This document shows positions 15,989-23,242 of a DNA stretch of 28,462 nucleotides, one piece after another. Position numbers and translations under genes: made by a program. The notes under the pieces are model-generated. The model had not been told where the DNA came from. It worked only from the letters and a program-made list of their open reading frames with translations, and did not search any database. The stretch spans positions 1 through 28,462 of the forward strand of contig CAYWOR010000021.1 in the NCBI GenBank assembly GCA_964459995.1, given 5' to 3'. How positions within the stretch are numbered: the first letter of the stretch is position 1; every line of letters starts with the position of its first letter. Source of the DNA: CAZSHG01 sp964459995 (GTDB lineage Bacteria > UBP14 > UBA6098).

Positions 15989-18900
15989 ATGAAAAGATTG
16001 AGTTTTTTGTTGATTTTGGCTCTGTTAGCGTCGCTTGCTGTGGCGCAGGTGCCAAAAACCATTAACTATCAGGGCAAATTGACAGACCTGAGCGGCGTAG
16101 CCATCCACGGCACGAGGAATCTCGAATTTCGAATCTACAACCTTCCTACCGGCGGCGCAACTCTTTGGAGCGAAACCCATACCGGTGTGAGCATCGAGCA
16201 TGGCCTTTTCGACGTCATCCTCGGCACATATACTCCTATTCACCTCGATTTCAGCGTGCCCTATTGGATCGAAATCCGTGTGAATACCGAAACCTTAGGC
16301 CCTCGTCAGCCGCTTAACACTGTCCCTTACTCCTTCCGCGCAATTTGGGCGGACAGTGTCGAGGGAGTATCCTACGTAACCTACATCGATTCTATTCAAT
16401 ATATCGACTCGATAAGCTATATCGACAGCATTGGTTACATCGACTCCATCGGGTATATCGATTCGATTGGCTGGGTCGGACACACAGTCTGGGCGGATTC
16501 CGCGCACTGGGCGGGATATATCCATTGGGACAGCATCGGTGGAATTCCGGCAGGTTTTGCCGACGGTATCGACGACCAAGGTTTTATCCGCCTTCGATCA
16601 AACAGCAACCCATGGCTCACCTCCGAGGCAAGCCTCCTCGAAGGCGCGAACATCACCCTTACTCAAGTCGGCAATAACATCACAATCGAAGCGACCGCCA
16701 CCGGTTCCGATGACGACTGGCAAGTGGTAGGCTCGAATATGTATTCCATTCCAACCGGCAACGTGGGGATAGGCGTTACCTCTCCTGCCACGAAAATCCA
16801 TTCCAACGTTGTGAACGCTGACAATATAACAACAATTCAGGTCGATAACGGCTCCGGCGGCGCACCTATTCCGGCCTCCGATCCTTTTATGCGCTATATT
16901 ATCGGCACAGCCGGGGGACCCGGCGGGTTCGTCTGGTCAACAGGCGTCGATATGAGCGACGGGCAGAAATTCAAGATCTCCGGTGATTTTCTCGGCGCGG
17001 CACCCGGCACAAACGACCGCCTTACTATTACAGGTCTCGGCCTCGTTGGAATCGGCACCTCATCGCCAAGCGAAAGGCTTTCTGTTGATGGAAGAATCAG
17101 CCTTACCGGCGACCCAAACTCCGGCGACGACGCTATGAATCGCAACTATGCCGATTCGCGCTATCTTCGCCCGGAAGATGTAAACGCGGGCACAAATATC
17201 AGCGTTTCGGAAGGCTCGGGAACTGTTACAATTTCTGTCTCTCCGCAAGGCGCCGGCTCGGGACTCAACGCTGACCTTCTCGACGGCTATCATGCCTCCT
17301 ATTTCGCAATCGATGGACATACTCATTGCGACGAGAACTGGGTATGCCCCGACAGCGGACTCTATATAACCTCCGGTAAAGGCTATGCTCTTTGGGGAAT
17401 CGCGCAGGACAGCCTGTTCTCAGGAGTTCGTGGCGACGGCGGGACAAAATCCTCGGGTGTCATCGGCGTTAGTTCTTTCGGATTAGGCGCTGGTGTGCTT
17501 GGTTTCGGAGGAGGCACCGAAGGCCTTTACGGCGAAACTAACTCCAACGCGGCAATGGGTGTTATGGCATATAACAGCCACGCCACCGGAACAGGTCTTA
17601 TGGCTGTAGGCAACAATGCAAGTAATTTCTATCGCTTGACCGACGGTTCCGGCATCGCCGCGAACGGAACAGAGTTCGGCCTCGTTACATGGGCGGACGT
17701 CGATTCTTCCGGTATGATCGGAACAAGCCTTACGAACATCGGCGCGGCAAGTATTTACGCCCGTTTCAGAAGATACGAATACTCATCCCACACAAACGCA
17801 TATCGCTTCGGCGTTTATTCAATTTTCCCTGATATCAGCAACTACTCCAATTTCAGCGGTTGTGTTGCCGGTGTGGTTTCGCTTGCCAATCCAATGTCCG
17901 GAATGCTCGGTTATGTCGATGACAACGGATACTGGGTCGCGGTCAACGGCATCATGGGCGATGGCGATTACGCCGGCTATTTCGACGGCTTCGTCTTTGC
18001 AACAATCAACTCCGACAGTCTTCCGGCAATCGAAGCAGTTAACGACAGAACCATCGGCGACGCTTTCGCGGCATTCGGCGGTGGATGCGCCAACGCAACC
18101 CATTCCGCCAACGGCGACGGTGTTGTTGCGGCCACCGACGGCACCGGATGGGCGGTCATCGGCTCGCATTATAATGGTGTCAACAATAATCGCTACGGCA
18201 TCCTCGGCAGAAGCAACAGCGGCGTTTACGGCACAAGTGACAGCACTTCCGGCGCGGGTGTTTTCGGCGTGGGCGTCGGAACTACCGGTGTTTACGGCCA
18301 ATCCAACAATAGCGAACAGACCGGAGTAACAGGTATCAACACTGCCGACGGAGGCACGGGGGTTTATGGCAGAAGTAATTTCGCCGGAGCTGGCTCTTGG
18401 ACTGGATTTGGTGTTTACGGCTCAACCGGAAACAACACATCGCAGGTCGATGTCGGAGTTTACGGAACAAGCGACAACACAACAAATGACTACGCCGGAT
18501 ATTTCGCCGGAAGAGTCCATATAACCGGCGCTTTGTCGAAGGGTTCAGGTTCATTCCTCATCGACCATCCGGACGACCCGCTGAATAAGACCTTGCGACA
18601 CAATTTCGTCGAATCGCCCGAAAATCTTTGCCTTTATCGCGGGAAAGTCAAACTTGACGAACGCGGCGAGGCCGAAATTGAAATGCCGGACTATTTCACC
18701 TCCCTTACAAAAGAGGACGAAGCGACGGTAAACCTCACACCAATCGGAAAGCCCTTCATGTTCGGTTATGAGTGGGATTCGAACTACACCAAGTTCACCG
18801 TTTATGGCGACCCAAATCGCGAAATCGCATACATCGTCCTCGCAGATCGCGACGATCCTCTCATAAGGCTTCATGCGAGACCTGTTGTCGAAGAAAAGGG

Positions 18901-19129
18901 TGTCGAAGGCTCGATTCCGCGCGGAAAACTATTCAACCCGGAAGCCTACGGCTATTCCGACGAATACAATGTGATTCAAATCCGCCTGGACAAGACCCAC
19001 AAGGAAATCTCTGCCCATGGAGAAACCCTTTCGCGGACTGAAAGAACTCAACAAAACAAGGATGAAATAGTCATCGACCAAAAAGATATTACCGGAACTA
19101 ACAACAAGGCGGTTGTCGAAAATGATTGA
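15989..19129 (+). CDS. Large secreted tail-fibre-like / adhesin-like repeat protein
   Basis: 1046 residues from ATG 15989, chosen over the in-frame ATG 15965 because GGAGG stands just before it and a signal peptide then begins at once (MKRLSFLLILALLASLAVA). The mature N-terminus QVPKTINYQGKLTD opens a roughly 100-residue domain common at the start of fibre-like proteins in uncultured FCB bacteria. Next comes a stalk with five tandem YIDSI(x) hexads (16382-16471). A long beta-rich middle follows, with GIGTSSPSERLSVDG (a phage tail-fibre head motif) and many GVYG-[TQRS]-S repeats near residues 720-840. The C-terminal domain (about 860-1000) contains SFLIDHPDDPLNKTLRHNFV and YRGKVKLDERGEAEIEMPDY, a module seen at the end of such fibres. 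The final 45 residues are polar. No enzyme domain is visible; cell-surface adhesion is inference. Confidence 0.88.
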   Translation: MKRLSFLLILALLASLAVAQVPKTINYQGKLTDLSGVAIHGTRNLEFRIYNLPTGGATLWSETHTGVSIEHGLFDVILGTYTPIHLDFSVPYWIEIRVNTETLGPRQPLNTVPYSFRAIWADSVEGVSYVTYIDSIQYIDSISYIDSIGYIDSIGYIDSIGWVGHTVWADSAHWAGYIHWDSIGGIPAGFADGIDDQGFIRLRSNSNPWLTSEASLLEGANITLTQVGNNITIEATATGSDDDWQVVGSNMYSIPTGNVGIGVTSPATKIHSNVVNADNITTIQVDNGSGGAPIPASDPFMRYIIGTAGGPGGFVWSTGVDMSDGQKFKISGDFLGAAPGTNDRLTITGLGLVGIGTSSPSERLSVDGRISLTGDPNSGDDAMNRNYADSRYLRPEDVNAGTNISVSEGSGTVTISVSPQGAGSGLNADLLDGYHASYFAIDGHTHCDENWVCPDSGLYITSGKGYALWGIAQDSLFSGVRGDGGTKSSGVIGVSSFGLGAGVLGFGGGTEGLYGETNSNAAMGVMAYNSHATGTGLMAVGNNASNFYRLTDGSGIAANGTEFGLVTWADVDSSGMIGTSLTNIGAASIYARFRRYEYSSHTNAYRFGVYSIFPDISNYSNFSGCVAGVVSLANPMSGMLGYVDDNGYWVAVNGIMGDGDYAGYFDGFVFATINSDSLPAIEAVNDRTIGDAFAAFGGGCANATHSANGDGVVAATDGTGWAVIGSHYNGVNNNRYGILGRSNSGVYGTSDSTSGAGVFGVGVGTTGVYGQSNNSEQTGVTGINTADGGTGVYGRSNFAGAGSWTGFGVYGSTGNNTSQVDVGVYGTSDNTTNDYAGYFAGRVHITGALSKGSGSFLIDHPDDPLNKTLRHNFVESPENLCLYRGKVKLDERGEAEIEMPDYFTSLTKEDEATVNLTPIGKPFMFGYEWDSNYTKFTVYGDPNREIAYIVLADRDDPLIRLHARPVVEEKGVEGSIPRGKLFNPEAYGYSDEYNVIQIRLDKTHKEISAHGETLSRTERTQQNKDEIVIDQKDITGTNNKAVVEND
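16382..16471 (+). repeat. Five tandem 18-bp units coding for YIDSI(Q/S/G) hexads
   Basis: Five in-frame copies of Y-I-D-S-I-x run without interruption. Synonymous codons differ between copies (serine uses TCT, TCG, AGC, TCC), so the repeat has been kept at protein level rather than by recent DNA duplication. Flanking WADS and HWDSI motifs look like outlying members of the same stalk repeat. Confidence 0.85.
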
Positions 19130-19523
19130 CGATAAAACAAAAAAAGAAATTCAGCAAATTCTCGATTTATACAAAAAGGGCATCGACAACGCCGACGCCG
19201 ATGCCCTCGAAGCCCTTCATTGGGCTGACGAGCCGGAGTTCCGCCTTATCGAAGATTTTATACAGAAACCTTTCGGCGCGGAGACCTTCCGCGAGATAGG
19301 CGATTGGATTCGCGAGAACGCCGATCCGGGGTATCTCGATGTCGAATTCCGCGAAATGGAGCTGTTTCAGCTGTGCGAGGATGTTGTCTATGCAGTCGGA
19401 ATTGTCAGACAATCCTGCGACGAAGGCCCTACGGAGGTCCGTATGACGTTGATTTTCCTTCGCCGAAAGGGCCAATGGCGCATCATCCACGGCCACTGGT
19501 CAGATATTCCTGAGGAAGAATAG
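19122..19523 (+). CDS. Small NTF2-like (SnoaL/DUF4440-type) protein
   Basis: 133 residues from ATG 19122. It reads like a cone-shaped alpha+beta fold of the NTF2-like superfamily: an N-terminal helix (EIQQILDLYKKGIDNADADA), a WADEPEF motif, and C-terminal strands TEVRMTLIFLRRKGQWRIIHGHWS. The ending R-x-x-G-x-W-R-I-I-H-x-H-W-S is typical of SnoaL-like proteins. The family includes enzymes and ligand-binding proteins, so no reaction can be assigned. There is no signal peptide. The start overlaps the end of the fibre gene by 8 bases and AAGGCGG (19106-19112) lies upstream, which indicates coupled translation. A TTG at 19113 is an unlikely alternative start. Confidence 0.85.
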   Translation: MIDDKTKKEIQQILDLYKKGIDNADADALEALHWADEPEFRLIEDFIQKPFGAETFREIGDWIRENADPGYLDVEFREMELFQLCEDVVYAVGIVRQSCDEGPTEVRMTLIFLRRKGQWRIIHGHWSDIPEEE

Positions 19524-19563
19524 GCGATTATCAACAATAAAATAACTGCCTATGGAGAATAAG

Positions 19564-20646
19564 ATGAAAAGAGTTTCCGGACTAATTATACTATTCGCAA
19601 TATGTATGAGCCTTTGGTTTATGGGCTGTTCCGACGACAACGGCACCGACCCAGAACCCGAAACCGAGCATTACATTGGCTGGGTTGTCGGCTCCGAGGT
19701 TGGCGGCTTCGCCCTCATTTATCACACCGAAAACTCCGGCACGACATGGACTCGACAGGGAGACGCCTCCCAAATAACAACTTCCAGTCTTCAAGATATT
19801 GCCGCTGTCAGCAAAAATATAGCATGGGCTGTAGGAATAGCTTCGGATGGGTATGCGGCTATATTAAAAACGACAAATGGCGGCGTAACGTGGGTTAGAA
19901 AAGGCTCTCCCGCAAACCTGCCGAATATCGAGTTGGCCGGCGTGGATGCTTTCGACGACCAAACTGCATGGGCCGCAGGAGATAGCGGAGTGATAATCAA
20001 AACCACCGATGGCGGCGAAACATGGACAAACATCTCCTCAGATATCCCAAACACAATCTTTTTCGGAATGATAGACGCTCTCGACGAAAATACACTCTGG
20101 GTTGGCGGAGGAGATTCTAACGATTCTATGCATGTCGTATATAAAACTACCGACGGCGGCGCGACATGGACAAATGCCCTCGAAGGCTGGTTCCCCGGAA
20201 TCCAGAATTACGCGATAATCGACATCGCCGCATTCGACGACAACATCGTATGGGCAGTTGGCTCTGGGGCGGGGGCGTATGTTACTTCCGACGGCGGCCA
20301 AACATGGACAGACACTGAAGTTCCCATGGCTTGGTATCATGTAAATGGCGTGAGTCCGGTCTCCGCCGATATCGCCTTCATCGCATGCGACAACGACAAC
20401 GTTTACAAAACCACCGACCGCGGCGCGACATGGGTTCGCCAGACCTGCGTTACGGATTCTTTGGCCGGGTTCGGCGAGTTCATGGGCATAACAAACATCG
20501 ACCCAAACATTGCATGGATGGTTTCCGCAGACGTCAACGGCGGCCAGATTTTCAACACCCTCGACGGCGGTGAAAACTGGAATGTCCAGCTTTTCCAGAC
20601 CAACGGCATTTTTCGGCGCGTCTCTTTCGTCGGTGATTTGAAATGA
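19564..20646 (+). CDS. Lipoprotein with seven YCF48/BNR-like repeats (beta-propeller)
   Basis: 360 residues from ATG 19564. A lipoprotein signal ends in WFMGC with the lipidated Cys22, followed by the acidic linker SDDNGTDPEPETE, so it is probably membrane-anchored. Seven repeats carry the pattern (T/S)-x-x-G-x-x-W: GTTWTRQ, GVTWVRK, GETWTNI, GATWTNA, GQTWTDT, GATWVRQ and GENWNVQ. This is the YCF48-like/BNR Asp-box repeat of a seven-bladed propeller. In other systems such proteins are assembly factors or sialidase-like folds; the catalytic residues of sialidases are not evident and the role here is unknown. GGAGAA before 19564 supports this start over ATG 19552. It follows the NTF2-like gene closely and may share its transcript. 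Confidence 0.9.
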   Translation: MKRVSGLIILFAICMSLWFMGCSDDNGTDPEPETEHYIGWVVGSEVGGFALIYHTENSGTTWTRQGDASQITTSSLQDIAAVSKNIAWAVGIASDGYAAILKTTNGGVTWVRKGSPANLPNIELAGVDAFDDQTAWAAGDSGVIIKTTDGGETWTNISSDIPNTIFFGMIDALDENTLWVGGGDSNDSMHVVYKTTDGGATWTNALEGWFPGIQNYAIIDIAAFDDNIVWAVGSGAGAYVTSDGGQTWTDTEVPMAWYHVNGVSPVSADIAFIACDNDNVYKTTDRGATWVRQTCVTDSLAGFGEFMGITNIDPNIAWMVSADVNGGQIFNTLDGGENWNVQLFQTNGIFRRVSFVGDLK

Positions 20647-20664
20647 ATCTTTGCCCAGTGGGAT

Positions 20665-20677
20665 ATAGCTTAGCTAT
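20665..20677. promoter_or_regulatory. 13-bp palindrome upstream of the restriction-modification genes
   Basis: ATAGCT-T-AGCTAT is a perfect 6-1-6 inverted repeat, 23 bases before the predicted -35 element of the restriction gene. It could be an operator or a site for self-regulation by the methyltransferase. There is no controller-protein gene, so this is only a suggestion. Confidence 0.3.
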
Positions 20678-20699
20678 GCAGTTATGGGGTTGAAAAAAC

Positions 20700-20728
20700 T
20701 TGACTCCACACCTCTATCGATTTATTTT
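20700..20728 (+). promoter_or_regulatory. Promoter for the restriction-modification pair
   Basis: TTGACT at 20700-20705 and TATTTT at 20723-20728 are 17 bases apart, about 30 bases before ATG 20757. An in-frame TTG that would lengthen the endonuclease falls inside the -35 box, which argues against it. Confidence 0.5.
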
Positions 20729-20756
20729 TTTTGAAATACCACAACGGAACGAAAGT

Positions 20757-21545
20757 ATGAATATGAATCACTGGCTCGAACTTAGTATTGAATTTGCAAC
20801 CCAAAGAAATTACCTCGACGAACTTCATCGTGTTTATCCGGCAATACCACAAGGGATAAGGGAGTTAGACGAAGATAAATGGAGTTCCGTCGAAAAAGCC
20901 TTCAAGAAAAAGAACAGAAAAGAACTCTTGAAAAGCCTGTTAGCTCTCGATTTATTTCCCATCAAAGACCCTTATGTAGCTTTCCTTAAACGCGATAAGA
21001 CGGCAGTTGACAGAAACCCCGCAACAATAGAGAGACTTTCCGGTCGACTATTTGAAATGGGATTAGACGGAATCTGGGAAAGCTGTTCAAAACCAAAAGA
21101 GATTAATCGAATCATCGGACCGCTTTTTCATAACTGGGTTGTATCGGGATGTTTGGGGGCTGATTTAAAGGACGAAGAGGAGTTCAAGAATTCAAAAGGC
21201 AACGCGATATTGGCGAGAACCGACGCAGGATTGCTCAGGTTCGCCAGAGAATACCTGGACTATTCCGGCGAAAAAGGTCTGGATTTCATCGGACGATTCA
21301 ACGGAAAACATGTCGTCGGAGAGGCAAAATTCCTCACAGACTACGGCGGACATCAAAACGCCCAATTCGAAGACGCAAAGAATCTTTTACTTCGAGCTAC
21401 CGTGAAAGCACAGAAGGTTGCTGTTCTCGATGGTGTCCTCTACATTAAGAGCAGAAACAAAATGCACAGGACTCTCATAAACGAACTCAAGGATTTCAAT
21501 GTAATGAGTGCCCTCGTGCTCAGGGAGTTTTTATATCAGCTATGA
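20757..21545 (+). CDS. Type II restriction endonuclease, PD-(D/E)xK type
   Basis: 262 residues from ATG 20757 (ATG 20763 is equally possible). The catalytic signature is D176 in GLDFIGRF followed by E189-A-K191 in VVGEAKFLTDYGGHQNAQF, an unmistakable D...ExK nuclease centre. The N-terminal half is helical and charged with no named domain that I recognise. The recognition site cannot be told from the sequence; similarity to a specific REBASE family is not claimed. It overlaps the methyltransferase gene by four bases (ATGA), so the pair forms a tight restriction-modification cassette with the endonuclease first. No controller gene is present. The ribosome site (GGA at 20745-20747) is weak, which may keep endonuclease levels low. 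Confidence 0.85.
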   Translation: MNMNHWLELSIEFATQRNYLDELHRVYPAIPQGIRELDEDKWSSVEKAFKKKNRKELLKSLLALDLFPIKDPYVAFLKRDKTAVDRNPATIERLSGRLFEMGLDGIWESCSKPKEINRIIGPLFHNWVVSGCLGADLKDEEEFKNSKGNAILARTDAGLLRFAREYLDYSGEKGLDFIGRFNGKHVVGEAKFLTDYGGHQNAQFEDAKNLLLRATVKAQKVAVLDGVLYIKSRNKMHRTLINELKDFNVMSALVLREFLYQL

Positions 21546-22699
21546 TGGAACTGAACTATCCAAATAAACGGTCAAAAAGGGAAATTCTCAGCCAAACCAA
21601 ATCCGCTGTATTCGAGGAGGAAATAAACGGCCTGAAAAACCGGAACCTCTTAATCGAAGGCGACAATCTGCGCGGGATGAAGACCCTTCTAACTCAATTT
21701 GATTTCCGGCACAAAGTCGATCTCGTTTATATTGATCCACCCTTCGCCACAAACACTATCTACCGCCACAACGGAGACCGAACCGCAACTATTAGCCCAT
21801 CTGCGAGCGACGATATCGCATACTCCGATAAACTAAAAGGCGCGCAGTTCCTCGAATTTCTCAGAGAAAGACTCGTCTTTGTCCACGAACTCATGGCCGA
21901 TCACGCGTCGATATATCTCCATATTGACTATAAAATAGGGCATTACGTGAAAATCATCATGGACGAGATTTTCGGAATAGAGAATTTCAGAAATGACATC
22001 ACGCGCATTAAATGCAACCCAAAAAACTTCCAACGTAAGGGCTATAGCAATCTGAAGGACATGATTCTGTTCTATACGAAAAGCGATGATTTCATTTGGA
22101 ATGAACCTACCACTGATTTTACCGACGCCGATATCGCCAGACTGTTTCCTAAAGTCGATTCGAAGGGCAATCGCTACACAACAACCCCCCTGCACGCACC
22201 CGGCGAAACTCAAAACGGCGATACCGGCAAAGAATGGAAAGGAATGTTGCCACCGTCCGGAAGACACTGGCGTTATTCTCCCTCGGTTCTCGACGACCTC
22301 GATTCGCAAGGCTTGATTGAATGGTCTTCTACCGGCAATCCAAGAAAAATTCAATATGCGACCGATGCCGAAAAAAGGGGCAAACGCCTTCAGGACATCT
22401 GGGAGTTCAAAGATCCGCCCTATCCGAATTATCCAACCGAAAAAAACATAGACCTTCTGAGGACAATAATAAGGGCTTCCTCGGAACCGGGACAAAGGGT
22501 GTTCGACTGTTTCTGCGGCTCGGGGACTACATTATACGCGGCTCAGGAACTCGGACGCCATTGGATTGGAATCGACGAGTCGCCGATCGCCATCGAGACG
22601 ACGAAAAAGAGGTTATCTGAAATCAAATCCGATTTATTCATGAACACGTCCCCATTTGTTTTCATAAAAGAGAAAAAGGAAATTGAGCTAAACGTTTGA
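21542..22699 (+). CDS. DNA (adenine-N6 or cytosine-N4) methyltransferase, beta class
   Basis: 385 residues. The catalytic motif IV DPPF (65-68, in LVYIDPPFAT) comes before the AdoMet-binding motif I FCGSGTT (about 323-329), the order of the beta class. DPPF fits transfer to an exocyclic amino group (m6A or m4C). Between them lie FRNDITRIKCNPKNF and a variable target-recognition segment around WRYSPSVLDDLDSQG. The N-terminal LLIEGDNLRGMKTLL is typical of type II and III amino-methyltransferases. The start ATG 21542 overlaps the endonuclease stop, with a second ATG at 21545. It protects the host site cut by the partner nuclease. Methylation type and target are not predictable from sequence alone. 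Confidence 0.93.
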   Translation: MMELNYPNKRSKREILSQTKSAVFEEEINGLKNRNLLIEGDNLRGMKTLLTQFDFRHKVDLVYIDPPFATNTIYRHNGDRTATISPSASDDIAYSDKLKGAQFLEFLRERLVFVHELMADHASIYLHIDYKIGHYVKIIMDEIFGIENFRNDITRIKCNPKNFQRKGYSNLKDMILFYTKSDDFIWNEPTTDFTDADIARLFPKVDSKGNRYTTTPLHAPGETQNGDTGKEWKGMLPPSGRHWRYSPSVLDDLDSQGLIEWSSTGNPRKIQYATDAEKRGKRLQDIWEFKDPPYPNYPTEKNIDLLRTIIRASSEPGQRVFDCFCGSGTTLYAAQELGRHWIGIDESPIAIETTKKRLSEIKSDLFMNTSPFVFIKEKKEIELNV

Positions 22700-22807
22700 G
22701 TGAGTGAAGTTGGATAAAAGAATTAAAAAAAACAGAAAATTGGTTGACAGATTTGTGAAGAGGGTTTCTTTTCCATTTCAAAGTATGTTATTTTTTGGGT
22801 TAGGGAC

Positions 22808-22975
22808 TTCGTAAAATGCTTGACAAAGCTCGTAAAATTTATAATCCAGCTCGTAAAATGCTTGACAAGGCTGGTGGAATTTATAATCCAGCTGGTGAAA
22901 TACTTGACAAACTTGGTGGAATTTATAATCCAGTTGATAAAATGCTTGATTAACCTGTTGAAATATGTTGATAAC
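22808..22975. repeat. Nested tandem repeat: four 42-bp units, each built of two 21-bp halves
   Basis: Units at 22808-22849, 22850-22891, 22892-22933 and a diverged one at 22934-22975. Each 42-bp unit starts near (C/T)T(C/G)GTAAAATGCTTGACAAAG and ends in ATTTATAATCCAG. The two halves share the start CTCGTAAAAT, so a 21-bp period underlies the 42-bp one. Within units 1-3 differences are a few substitutions only (CGTAAA versus GGTGGA). The frame from ATG 22816 to TAA 22951-22953 would encode a 45-residue peptide of 14-residue repeats (MLDKARKIYNPARK and variants), but no Shine-Dalgarno is evident. Confidence 0.9.
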
Positions 22976-23093
22976 ATTGTTTTAACCAATAATCGTCAAA
23001 CTTTGAAGAGTATATATCTTTTCAACACTGAAGAAAAAATAATTAGTTCCCATAGCTCAAGCTGTGTTAATGGAGATAGGTAATTAAAAAATA

Positions 23094-23117
23094 CCCCTTG
23101 TTGAAGGAGGCTTTTTT
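23094..23117 (+). terminator. Possible intrinsic terminator after the repeat
   Basis: CCCCTT (23094-23099) pairs with AAGGAGG (23104-23110) with one bulged A, followed by C and six T. The stem is imperfect. It would end transcripts coming through the methyltransferase and repeat region. Confidence 0.4.
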
Positions 23118-23171
23118 CTTTTGGGCTATGAGGGGCTAACTTTTTTCTTCGCGATTAATTCAATTCAAAAC

Positions 23172-23200
23172 TTGAAAAGGTTCGGCGGGGTTATTATATT
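23172..23200 (+). promoter_or_regulatory. Promoter for the LVIVD-type propeller gene
   Basis: TTGAAA at 23172-23177 and TATATT at 23195-23200 are separated by 17 bases, about 40 bases before ATG 23243. Confidence 0.6.
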
Positions 23201-23242
23201 GATAGCGATTGAAGTTGGATCATTTCAAAAAGGGAGACCAAA

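Larger units (their letters stand above)
22700..23242. other. AT-rich stretch without a supported gene
   Basis: This 543-base interval after the methyltransferase gene is AT-rich. It holds the 21/42-bp tandem repeat (22808-22975), a possible terminator (23094-23117) and the promoter of the next gene (23172-23200). Open frames run through the repeat on both strands because 21 and 42 are multiples of three and the unit lacks stops in several frames. None has convincing coding character. Confidence 0.7.

Noticed and set aside
16593..18554. Numerous antisense frames across the fibre gene
   Set aside because: They are shadows of a low-complexity Gly/Ser/Thr-rich coding sequence. The plus frame has a signal peptide and recognisable fibre modules.
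20700..20756. TTG start that lengthens the restriction endonuclease by 19 residues
   Set aside because: It coincides with the predicted -35 box, and the added residues look like translated promoter sequence.
22808..22975. CRISPR array
   Set aside because: The units are directly tandem with no unique spacers between them, and no cas gene is near.
22723..23083. Leucine/isoleucine heptad frames on both strands through the tandem repeat
   Set aside because: They result from a 21-bp period without stops. Several frames are open at once, none has a ribosome site, and the same pattern occurs on both strands.
23119..23150. Second terminator in GGGCTATGAGGGGCTAAC followed by T run
   Set aside because: The two GGGCTA elements are direct, not inverted, repeats, so no stem forms.
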